From assembly GCA_023400235.1 (NCBI GenBank), contig JAEXFI010000009.1:1-64000 (forward strand): 64,000 nt of DNA, written 5' to 3'. Every line of letters starts with the position of its first letter. Positions within the stretch are counted from its first letter, which is position 1. The notes below the pieces were generated by a model. The model was given only the letters and a program-made list of their open reading frames with translations, was not told the DNA's origin and searched no databases. This stretch comes from Bacillota bacterium. GTDB taxonomy: Bacteria > Bacillota > Clostridia > Acetivibrionales > DSM-1351. This document shows positions 55,660-64,000 of the stretch, in pieces. A program made the translations under genes and the position numbers.

Positions 55660-55800
55660 AAAGTCACATATTGCCGACGGTTAGATTCCCGCAAAATTTC
55701 GTTGTCGTTCTTGCCAATACATACAGTATTGCCTTCGCACTCCGCCTTGTATTTCAAAAAAAATCTCATCCAACTTATTCACCCTATTTGCCGAAGGTTG
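55660..55800. other. Possible intergenic repeat element
   Basis: This non-coding stretch is of different composition. Two similar direct segments, TTGCCGACGGTTAG (about 55668) and TTGCCGAAGGTTG (about 55788), bound it. Read from the minus strand it gives a broken frame (…EIFFEIQGGVRRQYC…) of a kind I associate with intergenic repeats in clostridia. Only one copy is present in the window, so its repeat nature is not shown here. Confidence 0.3.
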
Positions 55801-55802
55801 TA

Positions 55803-58280
55803 CTAGGAATTGTTTATTATCTCATCTAAAAGTGCATGATACACATTGCAGAGTGCCTCGGATTCAACTTGGGTGCTGCTTTCTGCAATTATTTTAAATA
55901 CGGGTTTATCAGCTCCGGGAACAATAAGTATCCAGCCTCCTTCAGTATAAAGCTTTATTCCGTCCAGAAGCTCCAGCTTGTCTTCCCGGTGTTCATTGAT
56001 AACTGTCCGCATTACAGTGCCTTTTAATTCCCAGGGGCACTTGATGCTTTTCCTGGTTATGAAAAAGTCGGGTATTTCGGCTAGCAGCATACTCAGGGTG
56101 CAGTCCCGGTAACATAAAAACTCAATAATTCTGATAAGGCTCTCAATAGCATCAAAGCACAGTGTAAGCTGATCAGGAATGAAGCCTTCATCACTTGGAG
56201 GCAGTATGTCTTCAGGAATTTGGACGTCTTTTTTTCGGTGGGAAAGAATTTCATCCATAATGGCCTGTGAACAGTTTTTTATCCTCTTTACCCTTCCTCC
56301 GTAGTTCTGGGCGAGCTTTTCCAGGACATGGGAGCAGGTGATGGGTGCAAAAAAAGTGGAGCCCGGTACTGTTTTAAAAATTATCAAAGCAATCAGTGCC
56401 TGAAACAGATCGTCCTTGACTATTTTGCCGGAGTTATCCATCAATATGAGCTGCTCTGCATTCTTGTCTATAACAGCCGCGAAATCCGAGTCCGTTTCCC
56501 TGAGCTGCTCCTGAAGGGAGGATAAATCTCCATAATCTCCATGACTCCCGATAATGCAGCCCAGCTCAGTTAGCAGCGGCACAGCAATGGAGAGAACCTG
56601 CGGGGATTTGGAATATACGCAAACCCGTGGGCTTTTCTCCTTGAAAATGGCAGTGTTGGATCTGCTTCTCAAACTGCGGACATAATAATCGCTGAAGTCG
56701 GTAATATTGTTGAGATGGCTTATTTGCTCCGCGGAACAGCGCTGGAAGTCTTCCTTGAAAAAGGAATTTTCTATTTTCCTTTCTGTCAGCCTGCTTATTG
56801 CCGCTCCCCTTATATCCATAAAATCTACTCTTATTCTGTTAATGTTGTCAATGTCATTTTTTATATGTATTCCGCCCTCTACAGCAAGAAAGCCTATTGC
56901 CGTTCTCGCTATGGGGGTGAGAAGGCTGCTGAGGTTATACACCTCCATCCCCACGGAGAGCATTCCTGAGATGAAGGCATGCTTGAACATCCTGGCGGAG
57001 TTGGAGCTGGTTGAGCTGACTACTATCCTGGAGCCCGCATTGAATTGCGAGCCGTAGGCAGCTCCAAGCCTGGTGGCGAATTCCGGAGATATATCCACAT
57101 TCACAATGCCGGAAATTCCGTTATCACCAAAGATTTTATTTGAATGCCTGGAGCCCCATATCATATTTCTGTCAATTATGGCAAAGGGCTGTATTGTCTT
57201 TTCCGGCCATATTTTGATGTTGGGTTTTACGATAACACGCTCGTTTAGCTTGCAGCCTTCACCTACTACAGCATTTTCAAAGACCGATACATAGTGCTTC
57301 AGATTGACTCTGTTGCACAGAATGGCCCCTCTCAATTCACTTCCGTAATCAATATAGCTGTTGTCCCAGACTATGCTTCTAATGACTGAGGCATCATCCT
57401 CAATGGTTACATTGTTGCCGATGACACTGTAGTTGTCTATATGTGTACCATTCCCTATCCTGCAATTGGAACCGATAATGCAGGGCCCGTTAATTTCAGC
57501 ATTTGCTTCGATTATGGTCCCCGGGCCTATCCACACGTTATCCTTGTATTTCTCACCACTGAAATTCAAGGAAATTTTATTGTCCAGTATGTCACAATGA
57601 ACCTTTATGTATGAGCGGATATCTCCCATATCACACCAGTAGTCTGAAGAGATATACCCGTACATTTCCCTGGAGTTCACCAGCAGCAAGGGAAACACAT
57701 CCCGGCTGAAATCCGTGTTCCTGTCACCTTCAATATAGTTGAGAATTTCCGGCTCAAAAATGTAGGTGCCTGTATTGACGGTATCGCTGAACAGCTCCCC
57801 CCAACTGGGCTTCTCCACAAATCCGGTTATCCTTCCCGAATCGTTGGTGAGAACCACACCGTATTCAAGAGGAACTTCCACTCTTGAAAGCACTACGGTG
57901 GCAAAGGAGTTCTTTTCTCTATGGTATTCTATTGCCTTTTCAAGATTAATATCAGTAATGGAATCTCCGCTGATTACAATAAAGGGTTCATCCAGAAACC
58001 ATTGGGCGCTTTTTAATCCTCCCGCAGTACCCAAGGGGGCTTCCTCGATAAAATATGTAATTTTTACTCCAAGATTTTTGCCGCTGCCCAGATAATCCTT
58101 GACTATTTGCGGGTGATACATTAGTGTAATACCTATTTCTGTGATTCCGTATCGCTTCAGCAACTCAATAGTGTGTTCCAGGACAGGTTTGTTTAAAACC
58201 GGAATCATTGGTTTTGGTAAATCGCATGTCAGCGGTCTCAGTCTGGAACCTTCTCCGCCAGCCATAATAATAGCCTTCAC
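55803..58280 (-). CDS. Nucleotidyltransferase-phosphomannomutase-like fusion protein
   Basis: 825 residues. Residues 1-235 are a sugar-nucleotide pyrophosphorylase domain (MAGGEGSRLRPLTCDLPKPM; GDSITD). Residues 240-365 are left-handed beta-helix hexapeptide repeats. Residues 380-820 resemble the phosphohexomutase fold. The mutase TASHNP phosphoserine loop is missing: the matching place reads GGIHIKNDIDNINRIRV, so the C-terminal half may be regulatory rather than catalytic. This architecture is known as mannose-1-phosphate guanylyltransferase/phosphomannomutase in Firmicutes and cyanobacteria. The frame extends 30 codons upstream, but GTG 58280 with GGGAGG five bases ahead begins the canonical VKAIIMAGG. 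Confidence 0.87.
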   Translation of the reverse strand: MKAIIMAGGEGSRLRPLTCDLPKPMIPVLNKPVLEHTIELLKRYGITEIGITLMYHPQIVKDYLGSGKNLGVKITYFIEEAPLGTAGGLKSAQWFLDEPFIVISGDSITDINLEKAIEYHREKNSFATVVLSRVEVPLEYGVVLTNDSGRITGFVEKPSWGELFSDTVNTGTYIFEPEILNYIEGDRNTDFSRDVFPLLLVNSREMYGYISSDYWCDMGDIRSYIKVHCDILDNKISLNFSGEKYKDNVWIGPGTIIEANAEINGPCIIGSNCRIGNGTHIDNYSVIGNNVTIEDDASVIRSIVWDNSYIDYGSELRGAILCNRVNLKHYVSVFENAVVGEGCKLNERVIVKPNIKIWPEKTIQPFAIIDRNMIWGSRHSNKIFGDNGISGIVNVDISPEFATRLGAAYGSQFNAGSRIVVSSTSSNSARMFKHAFISGMLSVGMEVYNLSSLLTPIARTAIGFLAVEGGIHIKNDIDNINRIRVDFMDIRGAAISRLTERKIENSFFKEDFQRCSAEQISHLNNITDFSDYYVRSLRSRSNTAIFKEKSPRVCVYSKSPQVLSIAVPLLTELGCIIGSHGDYGDLSSLQEQLRETDSDFAAVIDKNAEQLILMDNSGKIVKDDLFQALIALIIFKTVPGSTFFAPITCSHVLEKLAQNYGGRVKRIKNCSQAIMDEILSHRKKDVQIPEDILPPSDEGFIPDQLTLCFDAIESLIRIIEFLCYRDCTLSMLLAEIPDFFITRKSIKCPWELKGTVMRTVINEHREDKLELLDGIKLYTEGGWILIVPGADKPVFKIIAESSTQVESEALCNVYHALLDEIINNS

Positions 58281-58483
58281 ACTGACCTCCCTCTTCGCAC
58301 GGAGCGGCTGAGGACTTGGTTGCTCAGCACAGGCGCGACGATATTTAGTAATGAAAAACGAACCCCACAAAACTGGTATTTACACAACACTGGTTCTTAT
58401 CAGATAGAGCTTATAATATTATATTCCATATCCGGTGCAATAATCCTCTCAAATTGAGGAATATAAATTGAAAGTAAACCCTT

Positions 58484-58747
58484 CTATTCAATAACACCAA
58501 AGCTGCCCTCCAGTATGGAAAGAGCATTTTCCCTGCCGGCTCCGCCTACATCTATCTCAAGCTTCACCAAGGTAGAAGGTACGGCTCCTGGAAATTTGCT
58601 TATTCTATGAATAGGATTTATTCCAAAATGGAGTCCGCACTCAGTGGTGTTAAGACAGGCCTTCCTTATACCGCTTGTTTTTAATGAGCCCATTGCACTG
58701 TTTGCATCATAAAGGTTTGTATATAACGCTGTGATTTTTTCAGTCAA
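58484..58747 (-). CDS. Small hypothetical protein
   Basis: About 87 residues from TTG 58747, which has GGAGG eight bases ahead; an ATG-initiated frame 23 codons longer would place that GGAGG inside the gene. The sequence is compact, with two Cys (KACLNTTECGLHF) and a glycine-rich C-terminus (IDVGGAGRENALSILEG). I do not recognise it. It sits between GtrA and the nucleotidyltransferase gene on the same strand, with about 200 bp of non-coding sequence on the downstream side. Confidence 0.5.
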   Translation of the reverse strand: MTEKITALYTNLYDANSAMGSLKTSGIRKACLNTTECGLHFGINPIHRISKFPGAVPSTLVKLEIDVGGAGRENALSILEGSFGVIE

Positions 58748-58845
58748 GCTGCTTACCTCCATATTATAAAGATTGTGATAAATACCAGCTGTGAGATTCA
58801 GGTTTAGTATTTGCATATCTTTATGGAAATAAGCCCTCTGAATAA

Positions 58846-59253
58846 TTATTTTTTAAAGGTAAAAAGTTTGTTTAAAATATAGCTGATGCCCGTATAGAAT
58901 ACCATTCCCGCAATTGCGGATATGTTTTTATCCAGGAGGAGTTTTTCAGCAAGCACCAGCACCAGTCCGTGCTGAAGCAGGAAACATACTGCGAAAACTC
59001 CTGTGAATTTAAGAAATTGTGCAAGAGTGGAGGCCTGTCTGCCCTTGAAGGTCCATAGCTTGTTGAGTATGAAGCTGTTAATGAAGCCGGCGATATAACC
59101 CACCACATTTGATATTCTCAAGGATACTGAAAACATATTCATCAAGACAAACATTATGCTTGCTGTTATGAGGGTATTTATTATTCCAACCATGCCATAT
59201 TTTACGACACTGGAATTGAGCAGTTTTTTCAATAAATTCGTATATTTTCCCAT
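58846..59253 (-). CDS. GtrA family membrane protein
   Basis: 135 residues with four membrane helices and the family opening VVKYGMVGIINTLITASIMFVLMN plus GYIAGFINSFILNKLWTF. GtrA proteins are thought to flip or help move lipid-linked sugars during cell-surface polysaccharide assembly. ATG 59253 has GGGGAG seven bases ahead; the in-frame ATG nine codons upstream has no such site. The neighbouring sugar nucleotidyltransferase gene fits a surface-glycan context. Confidence 0.88.
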   Translation of the reverse strand: MGKYTNLLKKLLNSSVVKYGMVGIINTLITASIMFVLMNMFSVSLRISNVVGYIAGFINSFILNKLWTFKGRQASTLAQFLKFTGVFAVCFLLQHGLVLVLAEKLLLDKNISAIAGMVFYTGISYILNKLFTFKK

Positions 59254-59467
59254 CTGTTTCTCCCCTGGCAGTAGTTTCAAATAATGCCCGGGTCTCAGAA
59301 GATAAAGCCTTCCAACCCTTCAGCCGACTTTTGACATATTTGAACATCTTTAAGTATATATAATAATATAAAATTTTACCATAAACCACTGCAATAATAC
59401 TTCTCATTTAGCATTGATCTTTGATTATACATGGGACATTGCGGCGGGGTGGCGGAAAGGCATTGAC

Positions 59468-60151
59468 ATGAAGCTGAAAAGAAGAAAATATTCACTGATA
59501 AATGCCTCCGGAAAGAAAGTGCCCTTTAAAAAAGACAGGCCGCTGCAGCTTATGCTTATGGTATATGTTATAGTATTCGCCGTTTTGGCGCTGAACCCTG
59601 TTGATTCCAGACAATGGTGGTATCAAAACGGCATATCGCTGCTGGTGGTTGTAGTGACGGCTGCCTTTTACAAGGCCGGCAGGCTGACAAATCTCTCTTA
59701 TGCCGGGATTATGCTGTTTCTTATTTTGCATGCTCTGGGGGCTCACTATACTTATGCCTTATGTCCGGTGGGAGAATGGATGAAGGGAGCCTTGGGCTTT
59801 GGCAGGAACAACTATGACAGGCTTGTCTGCCTGGCCTTTGGTTTCCTGGTGTCTGCTCCGGTAATGGAAATACTTTACCACCGGTTCAGGCTCAGGTATA
59901 TTGAGGCCTGTCTTATATCAATATTTGTCATAGTAGCCTTCTGTGCTCTTAATTCTCTGTCTGAAATGCTATGGGCAGCCATGAGCAGTTCACAGCAGCA
60001 ATTCATACTGAGTCAGGCTCAGGGCGACATATGGGATTCCCAAAGGGACATAGCCATGAGTCTGCTGGGTGCCTGCTTCAATATGGGCAACAATATTTTC
60101 GTAAAGCTTAGAAGAAATCAAAAAATTCATATGGTGAGAGCCTCCAAGTAA
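59468..60151 (+). CDS. DUF2238 (YjdF-like) integral membrane protein
   Basis: 227 residues with about six membrane segments. The conserved LHALGAHYTYALCPVGEW and GFGRNNYDRLVCLAFGFL stretches, with His, Asp and Arg in or near the membrane, are the signature of the DUF2238/YjdF family. Function is unknown. ATG 59468 with GGAAAGG seven bases ahead is preferred over the upstream in-frame ATG at 59414. It is divergent from gtrA. Confidence 0.85.
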   Translation: MKLKRRKYSLINASGKKVPFKKDRPLQLMLMVYVIVFAVLALNPVDSRQWWYQNGISLLVVVVTAAFYKAGRLTNLSYAGIMLFLILHALGAHYTYALCPVGEWMKGALGFGRNNYDRLVCLAFGFLVSAPVMEILYHRFRLRYIEACLISIFVIVAFCALNSLSEMLWAAMSSSQQQFILSQAQGDIWDSQRDIAMSLLGACFNMGNNIFVKLRRNQKIHMVRASK

Positions 60152-60239
60152 AACAATAAGTATTTATTAACTTGTCTGGGGATAATATTTATCAATATCA
60201 TCCGGCAGTGTGATGAATCTAAACCAACGGAGGCTTTGC

Positions 60240-61202
60240 ATGAATTTCAGATTGGGGTATGTTGCCATGACCTTGAGCCTTGAGAACTGTTCGCCGTCAG
60301 GGACTGTTACTTATGCCGTATACAGCAGGCTCAAGGATGAAGCGGCCAGGAAAATCAGACTTGAAAGGGTTGCAAGACAAAATATTGAAAACACCCTGAG
60401 AATTTTAAAATATAACCGGGCCTTGAATATAAAAGTGTACAGACTTACCTCCAAGCTCATTCCCCTGGCAACCCACAGCGAGCTGAACGGGTGGGATTAC
60501 TGCAGGGAGTTTGAGCCGGAATTGAGGAAACTGGGAAACTTTATTAAGGAAAATGATTTCCGCATAAGTGCCCATCCCGACCACTTCACCATTTTAAACC
60601 CTGTGAAGGCTGAAGTCCTGAAGAACTCCATAAATGACCTGGACTATCATGTGAAACTCTTTGAGACCATGGGGCTCGAGGATTACAGGTACAAGCTGGT
60701 GCTGCATGTGGGAGGGCTGTACGGTGATAAATACGGCTCCCTTGAAAGGTTCAAGGAAAACTATGAAAAGCTTCCCCTGCGCATAAAAAAACGTATCATA
60801 GTTGAAAACGATGATAAATGCTTCACAGCCTCTGATGTGCTTAAGCTGTGCGAAGAAATAGGCACTCCCATGGTATTGGACGTACACCATCACATATGCG
60901 CCAATAAGGGAGAACAACTTTCCCACCTGCTGCCGGGAATATTTCATACCTGGAGAGGAGAACCATTCCCCCCTAAAATACATTTTTCAAGCCCGAAGAG
61001 TCCGAAGGAATTCCGAAGCCATGCTGACTATATAGAGTATGACGGCTTTATGAATTTCCTTCACCTGGCAAAGGAGCTGGGCCATGACCTGGACATCATG
61101 CTTGAGGCAAAAATGAAGGATAAGGCCCTTCTTGAACTCTCCCAAAGGCTGAATTCTGAAAAGGGGCTTGTAAGGCTGGACAATGCCACGTTTACCATTT
61201 GA
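60240..61202 (+). CDS. uvsE: UV damage endonuclease UvsE
   Basis: 320 residues, a TIM-barrel endonuclease that nicks 5' of UV photoproducts. MNFRLGYVAMTLSLENCSPS opens the family; HPDHFTILNP (about 114), LHVGGLYGDK (about 153), VENDDKCFT (about 188) and LDVHHHICA (about 218) supply the metal-binding His, Glu and Asp residues, and LEAKMKDKALL the last Glu and modified-Lys region. ATG 60240 follows GGAGG by six bases; an in-frame ATG ten codons upstream lacks a site. Confidence 0.93.
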   Translation: MNFRLGYVAMTLSLENCSPSGTVTYAVYSRLKDEAARKIRLERVARQNIENTLRILKYNRALNIKVYRLTSKLIPLATHSELNGWDYCREFEPELRKLGNFIKENDFRISAHPDHFTILNPVKAEVLKNSINDLDYHVKLFETMGLEDYRYKLVLHVGGLYGDKYGSLERFKENYEKLPLRIKKRIIVENDDKCFTASDVLKLCEEIGTPMVLDVHHHICANKGEQLSHLLPGIFHTWRGEPFPPKIHFSSPKSPKEFRSHADYIEYDGFMNFLHLAKELGHDLDIMLEAKMKDKALLELSQRLNSEKGLVRLDNATFTI

Positions 61203-61289
61203 CTTTTCGGATTATATTTTTGTTTTAAAGTGTAAAGAATAAGCAGGAATACCTTTGCAGGTAGAATATTTATAGAGAGGGTGTATTTA

Positions 61290-61421
61290 ATGACTTCAAA
61301 CAAGGATAAAAACAATGATGTTCCTTTTGACAATGATCAACTGGGAGAAAATAAAAACAGCAACGGCGGCGGAAAAAAGGGCGGCTCGGGAAAGCCAAAG
61401 CCCACAAACAGGATTGTTTGA
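61290..61421 (+). CDS. Small Gly/Asn/Lys-rich protein, 43 residues
   Basis: The ORF starts at ATG 61290 with GAGAGGG upstream and ends at TGA. The product is highly hydrophilic: an Asn/Asp/Lys-rich first half and GGGKKGGSGKPKPTNRIV at the end. A clean intrinsic terminator follows 15 bp later, which supports an expressed unit. It is too short and too simple in composition to assign. Confidence 0.55.
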   Translation: MTSNKDKNNDVPFDNDQLGENKNSNGGGKKGGSGKPKPTNRIV

Positions 61422-61435
61422 GCCAGAGCACTAAA

Positions 61436-61472
61436 AATAAGAATTGGGGATAAGCCCAATTCTTATTTTTTT
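61436..61472 (+). terminator. Intrinsic terminator
   Basis: The 13-bp stem AATAAGAATTGGG/CCCAATTCTTATT is followed by TTTTT. Confidence 0.9.
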
Positions 61473-61546
61473 AAAACCTTAATTTCAATTCACTTATTTA
61501 GTGTTATAATTATATACGATTTACAAAATTTACACATGGAGGCTGT

Positions 61547-62476
61547 ATGATAACAGCATTATCGCTAAGCCCTGCTGTTGACAGGATATATATGATAGAC
61601 AGTTTTACGCCCGGCAGCCTTTACAGGGTGGGAAATTGCATTCAATCAGCAGGAGGAAAAGGGATAAATGTCTCAAGGGTCTTAAAAACTCTTGGAGCCC
61701 GGGTCGGGGTTCTGGGATTTAAGGCAGGGCATACGGGACATTGGCTCGAGAAGAGCCTGGAGGACCTGGGTGCGGAAACAGGCTTTATACCTGTTGAAGG
61801 CCAGTCCAGGACAAATAATAATATAATCGACAGGGTAAATGGCCTGGAGACGGAAATACTTGAGGAAGGGCCCACCATAGATAGTCAAGCCTGGGAGGTT
61901 TTTCTCCGGAAATTCAGGAGCTGTCTGAGAGACACAAAGGTCCTGGTATGCTCGGGAGGGCTGCCCAGCGGTCTGGGAGCCGGCACCTATGCCGACCTCA
62001 TAAGAGAAGCCGGAGAGGCTGGTGTAAAAACCATACTGGACTCAAGCGGAGAGGTATTGAAGCAAGGGGTGGAGGCGGGGCCATATCTGATAAAACCCAA
62101 CCTGAAGGAACTTTGTACTTATTTCAACAGACAGTTCGCAGCAGATGCCCAGATAGTTGAAGCCTGCAGGGAAATATTAAAAAAGGGCGTCAGCATCGTA
62201 GTGATATCCCTGGGGGAGAGGGGAGCTCTTTTGGTGTCGGAGGAAAAGGTGCTCAAAGCTCACCCTGTTAAGGTTGAGGCAGTAAACACCATCGGTTCGG
62301 GAGATTCCATGGTTGCAGGCATAAGCCTGGGCCTGGCGGAGGAACTGCCCCTGGAGGAGTGCTTCAGGCTTGGGTGTGCCTGTGCTGCTTCAAATACTGA
62401 ATTTATCGAAATAGGGGTTATAGATAAGGCCAGGGTTGAACGGTTAAAGCGGGAAATAGCTATTTATGAACTATAG
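61547..62476 (+). CDS. PfkB family sugar kinase, 1-phosphofructokinase-like
   Basis: 309 residues of the ribokinase/PfkB fold. The N-terminal LSPAVDRIYMIDSF and GGKGINVSRVLKTLG (about 32-46) bind the sugar phosphate; the C-terminal NTIGSGDSMVAGISLGL (about 244-260) contains the catalytic Asp in GSGD. The pattern is that of the LacC/FruK branch (tagatose-6-phosphate or fructose-1-phosphate kinase). No PTS or fru regulator gene is adjacent, so the substrate is uncertain. ATG has GGAGG upstream. Confidence 0.88.
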   Translation: MITALSLSPAVDRIYMIDSFTPGSLYRVGNCIQSAGGKGINVSRVLKTLGARVGVLGFKAGHTGHWLEKSLEDLGAETGFIPVEGQSRTNNNIIDRVNGLETEILEEGPTIDSQAWEVFLRKFRSCLRDTKVLVCSGGLPSGLGAGTYADLIREAGEAGVKTILDSSGEVLKQGVEAGPYLIKPNLKELCTYFNRQFAADAQIVEACREILKKGVSIVVISLGERGALLVSEEKVLKAHPVKVEAVNTIGSGDSMVAGISLGLAEELPLEECFRLGCACAASNTEFIEIGVIDKARVERLKREIAIYEL

Positions 62477-62487
62477 CTGTATGTGAT

Positions 62488-62533
62488 ATTGCATGAATGG
62501 ATTGCATGAATGGATTGCATGAATGGATTGCAT
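62488..62533. repeat. 13-bp tandem repeat
   Basis: ATTGCATGAATGG is repeated three times exactly, followed by a partial fourth unit (ATTGCAT). It starts 12 bp after the sugar kinase stop. Such a tract could vary in copy number. Confidence 0.9.
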
Positions 62534-62605
62534 AAAAGATAGATAAAAGTTGATGGAAAGATTGTATGAAATTGAAATACACATTCCATTAAACAGGAGG
62601 AAGGT

Positions 62606-62698
62606 TTGAAAGAAAGTTTGAAGCATATAAAAATGTGGCACCAATTCCATGCCGTAACTTTCATGGGGTTTTGTGCAAGATGGGAGGCATGGAAATAA
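62606..62698 (+). CDS. 30-codon upstream ORF coupled to tex
   Basis: TTG 62606 has GGAGG five bases ahead, an ideal site. The frame encodes 30 residues rich in Lys, His, Trp and Phe (ending FCARWEAWK) and stops with TAA at 62696-62698, two bases before the tex ATG. The tex start itself has no well-spaced ribosome binding site, so reinitiation from this ORF could drive tex translation. The peptide has no known relative that I recognise. Confidence 0.5.
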   Translation: MKESLKHIKMWHQFHAVTFMGFCARWEAWK

Positions 62699-62700
62699 AC

Positions 62701-64000
62701 ATGGATATTATTGAACGACTGGTGAAGGAATTCAGCTTAAAACCTTTTCAGGTGCAGAATGCCGTTAAGCTCATAGATGAAGGAAACACAGTACCTTTTA
62801 TAGCCAGATACAGGAAAGAGGTTACCGGCGAATTGAATGACCAGGTACTCAGAGAGCTTTATGAAAGGTTGTTGTATCTGAGAAATCTTGACGAGAGAAG
62901 AGAGGCTGTCAGACGGCTCATAGACGAACAGGGCAAGCTGACTGAGGAGCTTTCCCTTTCACTGGACAAGGCTGCCGTTCTCCAGGAAATAGAAGATATA
63001 TACAGGCCGTATAAGGTCAAGCGGAAAACCAGAGCCTCAGTTGCCAAGGAAAAGGGACTGGAACCGCTGGCGGCCATTATTTTTGCTCAAATGCCCTCCA
63101 GAACTCCTCTCCAGCAGCTGGCAGCACAATATGTGGATGCTGAAAAGGGAGTAAACTCAACAGAGGAGGCTTTGGCCGGAGCAATGGATATAATTGCCGA
63201 GGAGGTCTCAGATAATGCGGAATACAGAAAGGCGCTGAGAGAAACGATTTTTCGAAATGCCCTGGTTATTTCCTCCGCAAAAAAGGATGAGGACTCGGTT
63301 TACAGAATGTATTACGATTTTAAGGAGCCTGTTTCAAAAATCGCAAACCACAGGATTCTTGCATTAAACAGAGGTGAAAAGGAAGAGTTTCTCAATGTTA
63401 AAATAGATGTGGATGCTTCTCTGTGCCTTGCGTACCTGAAGGGGAAGACATTAAAAGATACCAACCCGGAGATGAGAGCCTATGTTGAGACTGCAGTTGA
63501 GGATTCGTATTCCAGGCTCATATTCCCTTCCCTTGAAAGGGATATCCGGAATCAACTGTCGGAAACAGCGCAGGAGCAGGCGATGAAGGTATTTGCCGAA
63601 AACCTCAGAAATCTTCTGCTGCAGCCTCCCGTCAAGGACAGGGTTGTTCTGGGACTTGACCCGGCATACAGGACAGGCTGTAAAATCGCCGTAGTTGACG
63701 AAACCGGAAAAGTGCTTGAAACAACTGTAATTTATCCCACGCCGCCGCAGAATAAGACTGAGGAGGCTAAGGCCAAGCTTAAACAGCTGATTGAAAAGTA
63801 CAAGGTGGATATAATTTCCATAGGTAACGGAACCGCATCAAAAGAATCGGAGCTTTTTACAGCAGAGCTGCTGAAGGAAATTGACAGAAGGGTATTTTAT
63901 ATGGTGGTCAGTGAAGCAGGAGCGTCGGTGTATTCTGCATCAAAGCTTGGAGCTGAGGAATTCCCTGATTTTGATGTTGCCCTTAGAAGCGCGGTATCAA
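62701..64000 (+). CDS. tex: Tex family RNA-binding transcription accessory protein (partial)
   Basis: The first 433 codons are in the window; the gene runs off the right edge. The N-terminal Tex helical domain (MDIIERLVKEFSLKPFQVQNAVKLIDEGNTVPFIARYRKEVTG) is followed by a helix-hairpin region and a YqgF/RNase H-like domain (GLDPAYRTGCKIAVVD, near 317). The S1 domain expected at the C-terminus lies outside. An in-frame ATG at 62689 is too close to the GGGAGG; ATG 62701 matches the family N-terminus. Confidence 0.92.
   Translation, partial: MDIIERLVKEFSLKPFQVQNAVKLIDEGNTVPFIARYRKEVTGELNDQVLRELYERLLYLRNLDERREAVRRLIDEQGKLTEELSLSLDKAAVLQEIEDIYRPYKVKRKTRASVAKEKGLEPLAAIIFAQMPSRTPLQQLAAQYVDAEKGVNSTEEALAGAMDIIAEEVSDNAEYRKALRETIFRNALVISSAKKDEDSVYRMYYDFKEPVSKIANHRILALNRGEKEEFLNVKIDVDASLCLAYLKGKTLKDTNPEMRAYVETAVEDSYSRLIFPSLERDIRNQLSETAQEQAMKVFAENLRNLLLQPPVKDRVVLGLDPAYRTGCKIAVVDETGKVLETTVIYPTPPQNKTEEAKAKLKQLIEKYKVDIISIGNGTASKESELFTAELLKEIDRRVFYMVVSEAGASVYSASKLGAEEFPDFDVALRSAVS

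Overview
The window looks like a chromosomal segment of a cellulosome-forming mesophilic clostridium (Ruminiclostridium / Clostridium cluster III type). The main evidence is a secreted GH74 xyloglucanase ending in a type I dockerin, clostridial housekeeping blocks (ctsR-mcsA-mcsB-clpC; carD, PIN/TRAM protein, ispD, proS), many AraC/YesMN-style sugar regulators, and strong GGAGG ribosome binding sites. No rRNA or tRNA gene was seen.

Layout. 0.4-12.6 kb: a sugar locus with a cytoplasmic GH30 enzyme, a large glycoside phosphorylase (GH94/149/161 type), a YesN/YesM two-component system and an LplB/YtcP/LplA-type ABC importer. Together these would sense, import and phosphorolyse a beta-gluco-oligosaccharide. 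12.8-17.7 kb: the CtsR heat-shock operon with its operator. A structured repeat of about 250 bp occurs at both 27-269 and 17745-18009. 18-25.4 kb: membrane glycosyltransferase, GH15 glucoamylase-type enzyme, radA, AraC regulator and GH4 alpha-galactosidase. 25.5-31.7 kb: a structured leader candidate, an isochorismatase-like hydrolase, carD, a PIN/TRAM protein, ispD, a convergent ispF, and proS.

31.8-47 kb is the most unusual part. A promoter flanked by near-perfect inverted repeats drives a secreted protein (CHB_HEX/LRR-like/FN3), then a 2279-residue secreted subtilase with nine PPC-like domains, peptidoglycan-binding modules and a C-terminal RNase A-like (CdiA-CT type) toxin domain. It is followed by an intact immunity gene candidate, a frameshifted paralogue of it, two more small immunity-like genes, and a truncated copy of one of these beyond the dockerin xyloglucanase gene. 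The toxin end and the immunity block are visibly more AT-rich than the protease body. I read this as a polymorphic toxin locus whose delivery body is a self-contained protease, with decayed immunity cassettes.

47-53.6 kb is a five-gene flavin-based extracytosolic electron transfer operon: ferric-reductase-like membrane protein with an FMN-binding domain, ApbE, NusG-II domain protein, Gx transporter, and an SLH-anchored protein with two FMN-binding domains and a probable propeller. Its promoter is overlapped by a perfect palindrome that recurs 66 bp downstream. 53.7-64 kb is mostly ordinary: CAP/SCP protein, RluA-type pseudouridine synthase, nucleotidyltransferase-phosphomannomutase fusion, GtrA, DUF2238 protein, UvsE, PfkB kinase, and tex (cut by the window end), which appears translationally coupled to a 30-codon ORF.
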